Shown: positions 1-4,601 of the stretch, one piece after another
How positions within the stretch are numbered: the first letter of the stretch is position 1
Layout of the letters: every line of letters starts with the position of its first letter
Assembly (NCBI GenBank): GCA_005885115.1
Contig: VAXX01000092.1
Coordinates: 1-5,424, forward strand
From: Actinomycetota bacterium
GTDB taxonomy: Bacteria > Actinomycetota > Actinomycetes > Mycobacteriales > Micromonosporaceae
Length of the DNA stretch: 5,424 nt
Direction: 5' to 3'
Translations under genes and position numbers: made by a program
The notes under the pieces: model-generated
Databases searched by the model: none
Told to the model about the DNA's origin: nothing
Seen by the model: only the letters and a program-made list of their open reading frames with translations

Positions 1-810
1 CCCGGCGGCCCCGAGATCCACCCCACGGTCGTGTACCGACAGCCGCTGGCTCGGGTTCAGGTCGTCCCAGACCACCGTCCGCAGCGAACCGCCGATCACC
101 ATCGTGCGCAGCTTGGTCGGAGACAACCAGTTCACGTGTACGTGCGCCAGCGCGTCGTTGGACAGCCGGATCGTCAGGTGCGCCACGCACGAGTGGCCCG
201 CGCCGACCGGGTCCGAACCGTGCGCGGACACCGACACCGGCCACACGTCGTCGGGCAGGATCGCCTCGAAGATCGACAGGTCGTGCGGGGCGAGGTCCCA
301 GATCACGTCGACGTCGTGCTGCACCAGACCGAGATTGATGCGTACCGAGTCCAGGTACAGCAGCTCGCCCAGTTCCCCACTGCGGACCAGGTTCCGGATG
401 TGCCGCACCGCCGAGGTGTACACGTACGTGTGGTCGAGCATCAGGATCCGGTCGTGCCGCTGCGCGGCCTCGACCAGCAGCCGACCCTGCTCGTACGTCG
501 GGGCCAGCGGCTTCTCCACCAGGACGTGCTTGCCGGCCTCCAGGGCCCGTAGCGCCACCGGATGGTGGGTACCGGCCGGGGTCGCGATGGCGACGGCGGA
601 CACCGCCGGATCGGCGAGTACCTCGTCCACGGAACTGGACACCCGGACCGTCGAATACTCGCCGAGCACCTGCCGCGCCCGCTCCACGTCGAGGTCGCAC
701 AGGTACTCCAGGCGGATGCCGGGGGTGGCCTGCGCGTTGCGGACCAGGTTCGGCCCCCAGTACCCGGCGCCGATGACCGCGATCCCGGTGACCGGTCTGC
801 TCGTCTCCAT
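1..810 (-). CDS. Gfo/Idh/MocA-family NAD(P)-dependent oxidoreductase (3' end beyond the window)
   Basis: A cytoplasmic sugar or cyclitol dehydrogenase-type enzyme using NAD(P). The 270 visible residues contain an N-terminal Rossmann fold with the dinucleotide motif GAGYWG (residues 14-19), the family signature EKP (99-101, with the usual active-site Lys at 100), and WDLAPHD (171-177), giving a DxxxH pair (Asp172, His176) like the catalytic Asp/His of inositol dehydrogenase. The GAGYWGPN type of N-terminus and the late SPTKLR...GGS segment (230-242) resemble members found in surface-sugar and amino-sugar gene clusters, but substrate cannot be read from the sequence. Relatives are roughly 330-350 residues, so about 70 are probably missing past the left edge. 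I chose ATG at 810 because GGAG lies 5 nt upstream (816-819); an in-frame ATG at 828 has no such site. The gene follows hemE by 55 bp on the same strand and could be co-transcribed, though nothing ties it to heme synthesis. Confidence 0.9.
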   Translation of the reverse strand, partial: METSRPVTGIAVIGAGYWGPNLVRNAQATPGIRLEYLCDLDVERARQVLGEYSTVRVSSSVDEVLADPAVSAVAIATPAGTHHPVALRALEAGKHVLVEKPLAPTYEQGRLLVEAAQRHDRILMLDHTYVYTSAVRHIRNLVRSGELGELLYLDSVRINLGLVQHDVDVIWDLAPHDLSIFEAILPDDVWPVSVSAHGSDPVGAGHSCVAHLTIRLSNDALAHVHVNWLSPTKLRTMVIGGSLRTVVWDDLNPSQRLSVHDRGVDLGAAG

Positions 811-815
811 ACCGT

Positions 816-819
816 CTCC
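816..819 (-). promoter_or_regulatory. Ribosome binding site deciding the start of the Gfo/Idh/MocA gene
   Basis: GGAG on the minus strand, 5 nt before ATG at 810. It lies inside the short extension that would be coding if the alternative ATG at 828 were used, so it supports the downstream start. It also suggests the gene is translated independently of hemE. Confidence 0.55.
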
Positions 820-865
820 GTGGGTCATGCGGACGCAGGCCAGACAGGACGATACCCGAGGCGGT

Positions 866-1918
866 TCACCCCGCCGAGACTTCGTGCACCAGTGCGACGA
901 CCCGGGTCAGGATGTCCGGATCGGTCGCCGGGAGTACGCCGTGCCCGAGGTTGAAGACGTGACCGGGCGCGCTCGCGCCCTCGGCCACGATCCGGCGTAC
1001 CTGGGCCTCGATCGCCGGCCACGGCGCGAACAGGACGGCCGGGTCGAGGTTGCCCTGGACCGCCCGGTCCGGCCCGACGGCCGTGGCGGCCTCGGACAGC
1101 GGGGTACGCCAGTCCACCCCCACCACGTCGGCACCCGCCTGCGCCATCGCGGGCAGCAGGTGCCCGGTACCCACGCCGAAGTGGATCCTCGGCACCCCGG
1201 CACCGGCGAGCCCGCCGAGCACCGCGGTCGAGTGCGGCAGGACGTACTCCCGGTAGTCCGCCTCGGACAGTGCCCCGGCCCACGAGTCGAACAGCTGGAC
1301 CGCCGCCACCCCCGCCCCCACCTGTACCCGCAGGAACGTCAGCGTGATCTCGGCCAGCCGGGCGCACAGCGCGTGCCACACCTGCGGCGCCCCGTACATC
1401 AACGCCTTGGTCCGCTCGTGATGGCGCGAGGGCCCGCCCTCCACGAGGTAGCTGGCCAGCGTGAAGGGGGCCCCGGCGAACCCGATCAGCGGCGTGTCCT
1501 TCAGCTCGGGCAGCAGCAGCGCCACCGCGTCGGCGACGTAGCCCACCTGGTCCGGGTCCAACCGGGGCAGCGCGGCGACGGCGGCCGCGTCGCGTACCGG
1601 GTCGGCCACGACCGGCCCGACCCCGGGCACGATGTCCAGGTCGATCCCGGCCGCCGCCAGCGGTACGACGATGTCGCTGAACAGGATCGCGGCGTCCACC
1701 CGGTGCCGGCGTACCGGTTGCAGGGTGATCTCGGTGACCAGCTCGGGACGCCGGCACGACTCCAGCATCGGCAGGTCGGCGCGCACCTGCCGGTACTCGG
1801 GCAGGGATCGGCCGGCCTGCCGCATGAACCAGACCGGCGGGTACGGCACCGGTTGTCCCCAACACGCCCGGACGAAGGGCGATTGGTGAATATTGGTGGA
1901 GTTCATCGGCGCCATCAT
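866..1918 (-). CDS. hemE: Uroporphyrinogen decarboxylase (URO-D)
   Basis: Decarboxylates the four acetate side chains of uroporphyrinogen III to give coproporphyrinogen III, a cytosolic, cofactor-free step of heme synthesis. The 350-residue product has the normal family length and all its signatures. [15 protein letters not shown] (28-42) supplies the substrate-binding arginines Arg33 and Arg37. ILFSDI (78-83) contains the catalytic Asp82, matching Asp86 of the human enzyme. [16 protein letters not shown] (146-161) holds Tyr157. QLFDSWAG (208-215) has Ser212, and FNLGHGV (322-328) has His327, the equivalents of human Ser219 and His339. The start is uncertain among three in-frame ATGs at 1918, 1915 and 1906: a weak purine-rich stretch (GGGATGAT) overlaps the first two and would best serve the third, giving 346 residues. 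It is divergent from the DUF3000 gene and followed by the oxidoreductase. No defect is visible and the enzyme should be active. Confidence 0.97.
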   Translation of the reverse strand: MMAPMNSTNIHQSPFVRACWGQPVPYPPVWFMRQAGRSLPEYRQVRADLPMLESCRRPELVTEITLQPVRRHRVDAAILFSDIVVPLAAAGIDLDIVPGVGPVVADPVRDAAAVAALPRLDPDQVGYVADAVALLLPELKDTPLIGFAGAPFTLASYLVEGGPSRHHERTKALMYGAPQVWHALCARLAEITLTFLRVQVGAGVAAVQLFDSWAGALSEADYREYVLPHSTAVLGGLAGAGVPRIHFGVGTGHLLPAMAQAGADVVGVDWRTPLSEAATAVGPDRAVQGNLDPAVLFAPWPAIEAQVRRIVAEGASAPGHVFNLGHGVLPATDPDILTRVVALVHEVSAG

Positions 1919-1987
1919 CCCATGGGACGCCGTCGCCCGGCGTGCCGTGGCGCCCCGCGCACGGTACGCCGCAATAGGCTGCGATAC
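1919..1987. promoter_or_regulatory. Divergent intergenic region between hemE and the DUF3000 gene
   Basis: These 69 bp must hold the promoters for both hemE (leftward) and the DUF3000 gene (rightward). The rightward -10 candidate is described separately. Leftward, the clearest TANNNT match is TACCGT on the minus strand (1966-1961), without a good -35 hexamer; it would give a leader of about 35 nt. I see no operator-like palindrome or riboswitch. Confidence 0.5.
1975..1980 (+). promoter_or_regulatory. Candidate -10 element for a leaderless DUF3000 transcript
   Basis: TAGGCT fits the actinobacterial TANNNT -10 consensus and ends 7 nt before the ATG at 1988, which puts the predicted transcription start at or next to the start codon. 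No Shine-Dalgarno sequence lies ahead of the ATG, as expected for a leaderless mRNA. There is no clear -35 hexamer, which is common for this promoter class. Confidence 0.55.
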
Positions 1988-2557
1988 ATGGCGCCCTCGA
2001 CCGTTCTACCCGAGTCGTTCGCGCGCGCCGTGGCCGCACTGCGCTCGGTCACCCCCCGGCCGGAGATCGTCCTGGAGGAGCTGACCGCGCCCCAGCGCCT
2101 GGCCCCGTACGCGCACGCGATCGGCGGCACGGTCTGCCGGGACGGCGAGGAGGTGGCCACCGGTCGCCTGGTGCTGCTGTACGACCCGGACGGGCAGGAG
2201 GCATGGGAGGGGACGCTGCGCCTGGTCACCTACGTCACCGCCGAGCTGGAGCCGGAGCTGGCCAGCGATCCGCTGGTACCGACGGTGGGCTGGAGCTGGC
2301 TGACCGACGCACTGGCCGCGCACGAGGCGGCGTACGCCAACATCGGCGGTACCGTCACCCAGACCAGCTCGACCCGGTTCGGCGCGCTCGCCGGCCCGCC
2401 CGCCATGGCCGACCTGGAGATCCGGGCGTCCTGGACGCCGGGCTCCGAGGACCTCGCGGCGCATGTGGAGTCCTGGTGCGTGCTGCTCGCCTCGACCGCC
2501 GGCCTGCCCCCGCCCGGCGTGACCGCGCTGGCCGACCGCCTCACCCAACGGGGCTGA
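1988..2557 (+). CDS. DUF3000 family protein of unknown function
   Basis: A 189-residue soluble protein matching, by recognition, the DUF3000 family of Actinobacteria; no biochemical function is known to me. Recognisable blocks are [12 protein letters not shown] (8-19), the central [16 protein letters not shown] stretch (60-75), [10 protein letters not shown] (100-109), the Gly/Thr/Ser-rich run [15 protein letters not shown] (118-132) and a C-terminal helix around [10 protein letters not shown] (159-168). It has no signal peptide, membrane helix or obvious catalytic motif, so it is probably cytoplasmic. The ATG at 1988 is the only sensible start and lies 7 nt after a -10-like box, suggesting leaderless translation. 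It is divergent from hemE and converges on the coiled-coil membrane protein, with 19 bp between the stop codons. In M. tuberculosis the homologue (Rv2680, from memory) sits beside the RNase D gene near hemE, hinting at a conserved but undefined link. Confidence 0.9.
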   Translation: MAPSTVLPESFARAVAALRSVTPRPEIVLEELTAPQRLAPYAHAIGGTVCRDGEEVATGRLVLLYDPDGQEAWEGTLRLVTYVTAELEPELASDPLVPTVGWSWLTDALAAHEAAYANIGGTVTQTSSTRFGALAGPPAMADLEIRASWTPGSEDLAAHVESWCVLLASTAGLPPPGVTALADRLTQRG

Positions 2558-2576
2558 CGGCCGGCCAGCGACGCGG
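2558..2576. other. Short convergent gap, no clear terminator
   Basis: The stop of the DUF3000 gene (rightward) and of the coiled-coil gene (leftward) are 19 bp apart. The gap is G/C-rich with a GGCCGGCC palindrome, but there is no proper stem-loop followed by a T-run on either strand. Termination there, if any, is not the textbook intrinsic kind, and the two transcripts probably overlap. Confidence 0.5.
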
Positions 2577-3395
2577 CTAGTTCAGATACTTCTGCGCCTC
2601 GTCACACGGCGCCTGGGCAGCGTCGGCCTTGCTCTTGGCGGTGGCGGCGTCGCCGGAGTTGGCCGCCACGATCGCCTCGCTGAGCAGGGTCAGGCAGTTG
2701 CCGATGACCTGCTTCTCCTTGGTCACCTCGTCGAGCTGGTTCTGCGTGCCGGTCTGCTTCTGGTTGGCCGCGTCGAGTGCGTCCTGCGCCGCCTTCGCCT
2801 TCCTGGTCAGGTCGGCGACCTGGGTGTTGAGCGCGCTGATGGTGGTGTCGCGGGCCTTGAGGTCGCTGACCTTCTTGTCGTACGCGCCGCTCTTGGTCAC
2901 GTACAGGCCGGTGAGCACGGCGCTGGCCAGGAAGAACAGCACGGTCAGGATGGCGAACGTGATCATCGCGCCCCGGCCGCGCTTCGGCGGAGCCTGGCCG
3001 TAGTCCGGGACGCCGGACATCGCCGGGTACCCGGAGACCGGCGGGCCGTAGCCGGGCGGGCCGGACAGCGGGTCCACCGAGGGCGGGCCGCTCACCGTCG
3101 GGTGCATGGCCGTCGGCGCGAGTCCGGGCGGGTAGCTCTCGCCGTAGCCGGGCTGCGGGTAGGCGGGCGCGGGCGGCGGGTACGACGGGATCGCGGCGGA
3201 GCCAGGCTGGTACGCCGGCGGCTGCGGGGCGGTCTGCTGCGGGTACCCGGCGGCGGGTACCACGGCGGTGGGCTGGCCGGTCGCGAACGGCGGGGACGGC
3301 GGCTGCTCCTCCGGCGCGGGCTGCTGCTGCGGGATGGTCGGGTACGGGCCGGGGGGTGGGTACGAGCCCTCCGGGGGGTTCGGCGGGTACGACAT
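2577..3395 (-). CDS. Proline-rich single-pass membrane protein with extracytoplasmic coiled coil, function unknown
   Basis: I do not recognise a named family. The 272 residues divide clearly: a disordered N-terminal tail rich in Pro, Tyr, Gly and Gln (1-137) with repeated YPP/YPQP/SGPP-type units; a basic patch KRGR (138-141); one hydrophobic helix (143-166); then a charged helical part (170-235) with regular hydrophobic spacing, probably a coiled coil; and a last Ala-rich helical segment. Only two cysteines occur, Cys234 and Cys264, both in the outer part and suited to a disulfide. The positive residues before the membrane helix predict the proline-rich tail inside and the coiled coil outside. 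The start at 3395 is fixed by a strong GGAGGA site 6 nt upstream. It follows the protease gene by 34 bp on the same strand, so they are almost certainly co-transcribed. It could be a partner, substrate or scaffold for the protease; this is inference from context and shared architecture. Confidence 0.88.
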   Translation of the reverse strand: MSYPPNPPEGSYPPPGPYPTIPQQQPAPEEQPPSPPFATGQPTAVVPAAGYPQQTAPQPPAYQPGSAAIPSYPPPAPAYPQPGYGESYPPGLAPTAMHPTVSGPPSVDPLSGPPGYGPPVSGYPAMSGVPDYGQAPPKRGRGAMITFAILTVLFFLASAVLTGLYVTKSGAYDKKVSDLKARDTTISALNTQVADLTRKAKAAQDALDAANQKQTGTQNQLDEVTKEKQVIGNCLTLLSEAIVAANSGDAATAKSKADAAQAPCDEAQKYLN

Positions 3396-3401
3396 GGTGC
3401 T

Positions 3402-3407
3402 TCCTCC
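3402..3407 (-). promoter_or_regulatory. Strong ribosome binding site of the coiled-coil membrane protein gene
   Basis: GGAGGA on the minus strand, 6 nt before the ATG at 3395, is the best Shine-Dalgarno match in the window. It lies in the 34-bp gap after the protease stop codon, so the second gene of the pair is likely translated efficiently in its own right. Confidence 0.8.
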
Positions 3408-3429
3408 AGAAGGCGGTTTCTTACGACCG

Positions 3430-4401
3430 TCAGCAGATGCCGTCGAAGGATCGGCACGCGACGGAGATCGGGATGGCGTAGTTGAGACCGGGGCCGTTCA
3501 GGTTGCCCCGGACGACGCCGATGACCTGCTTCTGCGCGTTGACCACGGGGCTGCCGGAGTTGCCCGGGTTGGACGCCGCGTCGAACTGGATGAAGGTCTT
3601 GCCGGCGCTCTCCGGGATGTCGGTCCGCAGCGCGCTCACCACGCCGCTGGACACCGACTGCTCGAAGCCGCGGGGCGCCCCGATGACGACGATCGGCATC
3701 CCCGGTACGACCTGCCCGGTGGCGGCGGCGAGCCGGGGGAACTTCTCGGTCGAGTGCAGCAGGGCCAGGTCGTTCTCCGGGTCGACGCGGACCACCTGGA
3801 CCGGGAACCGCTGGTTGTCGTGGTCGATCGTGGCGGTGCGCTGGCCCTGGGTCCACAGGCCCTCGACGACGTGGTAGTTGGTCAGCAGATCCGTACCGTC
3901 GGTCGTCGTGCCGATGGCGAACGCCGTCGCCGTACCCTCCGGGACTGTGATCTTGAAAACGCTCGGCAGCACGACCTGCGCCACCGCCGAGGCGTCGAGG
4001 GTCTTCGCGGCCTGCTGCTCGAGCGCGCGCACCCGCCCGTCCACGTCGCCGAGCCGCTTGTCGTCCCTGGTGCTCAGCGCGTCGACCTTCCGGTTCGCCG
4101 CGCGGAGCTGACCCGCCACGACGACCAGGAACGCCGCCTGCGCGACGACCACGAGCGCGAGGACGGCCACCAGGATCGCCAGCAGCGGCGAGCGGCGCCG
4201 GGCCGGCGCAGCCGGGGGTACCGGCGGGAAGCTCCCGGTGCCGTAACCCGACGCCGGCCAGGAGGAGGTCGGGGTCGGGGTTGGGGTCGGCGCCGGCCGG
4301 TCCAGGCGCGGCGGCTGCGGTGCCGGCCGGACGGGTTCCGTGGCCGGACCCGGTACGTCACCGGGACCGGCCGGACCGGTCTCCGCGAACCCAGCCGTCA
4401 T
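3430..4401 (-). CDS. Membrane-anchored trypsin-like (HtrA/DegP-type) serine protease without a PDZ domain
   Basis: A predicted cell-surface serine endopeptidase of 323 residues. It has a proline-rich cytoplasmic tail (1-66) with a Thr-Pro repeat (38-45), an ARRR basic patch (67-70), a membrane helix (about 72-97), a short charged probable coiled coil (98-133) and a chymotrypsin-fold domain (about 138-315). The catalytic triad is visible: His177 in TNYHVVEG, Asp211 in DPENDLALLH and Ser282 in SNPGNSGSPVVN, whose GNSGS also forms the oxyanion hole. The protein ends just after the LNYAIPIS strand, where HtrA proteins usually continue into a PDZ domain, and finishes with Cys316 and Cys323, a possible disulfide. 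I chose ATG at 4401 because a GGGGAGGG site lies 9 nt upstream; the frame stays open to an ATG at 4617, but that start would overlap rnd and adds unlikely sequence. It is first of a pair with the coiled-coil gene. Its substrate is unknown. Confidence 0.92.
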   Translation of the reverse strand: MTAGFAETGPAGPGDVPGPATEPVRPAPQPPRLDRPAPTPTPTPTSSWPASGYGTGSFPPVPPAAPARRRSPLLAILVAVLALVVVAQAAFLVVVAGQLRAANRKVDALSTRDDKRLGDVDGRVRALEQQAAKTLDASAVAQVVLPSVFKITVPEGTATAFAIGTTTDGTDLLTNYHVVEGLWTQGQRTATIDHDNQRFPVQVVRVDPENDLALLHSTEKFPRLAAATGQVVPGMPIVVIGAPRGFEQSVSSGVVSALRTDIPESAGKTFIQFDAASNPGNSGSPVVNAQKQVIGVVRGNLNGPGLNYAIPISVACRSFDGIC

Positions 4402-4410
4402 CGTCGCGCG

Positions 4411-4418
4411 CCCTCCCC
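4411..4418 (-). promoter_or_regulatory. Ribosome binding site deciding the protease start
   Basis: GGGGAGGG on the minus strand, 9 nt before the ATG at 4401. It supports this start over the 72-codon longer reading from 4617, for which no comparable site is present. Confidence 0.7.
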
Positions 4419-4430
4419 TTTGTCGCGTCC

Positions 4431-4436
4431 AGGCTA
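4431..4436 (-). promoter_or_regulatory. Candidate -10 element for the protease/coiled-coil operon
   Basis: TAGCCT on the minus strand matches TANNNT and would start transcription near 4424, leaving a leader of about 24 nt that includes the ribosome binding site. No good -35 hexamer sits 16-18 bp upstream, so this is only the best candidate in the region. Confidence 0.3.
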
Positions 4437-4452
4437 TGCCGCCGACGCCAGT

Positions 4453-4476
4453 CCGGGCACCGGTCGCGGGGCCCGG
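4453..4476. repeat. Inverted repeat, 6-bp arms with 12-nt loop
   Basis: CCGGGC at 4453-4458 is complementary to GCCCGG at 4471-4476. It lies just upstream of the candidate protease -10 box. It could be an operator half-site pair or simply a product of G/C-rich sequence; short arms make chance likely. Confidence 0.35.
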
Positions 4477-4500
4477 GCGGCCCTGGGCGGCCCTGGGCGG
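4471..4500. repeat. Tandem 10-bp repeat, three copies (two exact, one variant)
   Basis: CCCTGGGCGG occurs twice in direct succession (4481-4500), preceded by the near copy GCCCGGGCGG (4471-4480). The 10-bp period is close to one helical turn, so the copies face the same side of the DNA. It sits between the two divergent promoters and could be a binding-site array or a slippage-prone tract. Confidence 0.75.
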
Positions 4501-4589
4501 CACGGTGCAAAGTACCTCGCCAACCGCCTCCTGTCGCCCCCTGGTGACGCGCCGGGACGGGCATACGACAGCTACCAGACCCGGGGCCG

Positions 4590-4595
4590 TAAGTT
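4590..4595 (+). promoter_or_regulatory. Candidate -10 element for a leaderless rnd transcript
   Basis: TAAGTT fits TANNNT and ends 6 nt before the GTG start at 4602, placing the likely transcription start on the start codon itself. There is no Shine-Dalgarno sequence between them. No convincing -35 hexamer is present; the nearest weak match is ACGACA at 4565-4570. Confidence 0.55.
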
Positions 4596-4601
4596 GGGTA
4601 G

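Larger units (their letters stand above)
4402..4601. promoter_or_regulatory. Divergent intergenic region between the protease operon and rnd
   Basis: At 200 bp this is the longest stretch without a gene. It must carry the leftward promoter of the protease/coiled-coil pair and the rightward promoter of rnd. It also holds a tandem 10-bp repeat (4471-4500) and an overlapping inverted repeat (4453-4476), listed separately. The remainder (about 4501-4589) shows no small gene or structured RNA that I can support. Confidence 0.6.

Noticed and set aside
31..552. 173-codon plus-strand frame opposite the oxidoreductase
   Set aside because: Composition (Arg, Val, His, Asp, Gln) is typical of an antisense shadow frame, and the opposite strand encodes a clear Gfo/Idh/MocA protein.
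849..854. TATCGT on the minus strand as a separate promoter for the oxidoreductase gene
   Set aside because: It fits TANNNT and lies suitably far upstream, but there is no -35 match and such hexamers are common; co-transcription with hemE is equally likely.
860..875. Possible hairpin at the hemE stop codon (GGCGG / CCGCC with 6-nt loop)
   Set aside because: The stem is only 5 bp and no T-run follows on the minus strand; such pairs are expected by chance at this base composition.
104..1987. Very long plus-strand open frame running into the DUF3000 frame
   Set aside because: Before 1988 it is antisense to the oxidoreductase and hemE, is rich in Arg, Ser and Pro typical of shadow frames in G/C-rich DNA, and matches no family. 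Only the part from ATG 1988 is a gene.
825..2039. 404-codon minus-strand frame overlapping hemE
   Set aside because: It is a different frame across hemE with an Arg/Gly/Ala-rich product; hemE in the competing frame has every family motif.
2985..3395. Proline-codon-rich stretch as a DNA repeat array or CRISPR
   Set aside because: The repetition is at protein level (Pro/Tyr/Gly units of variable length) without identical DNA repeats or regular spacers.
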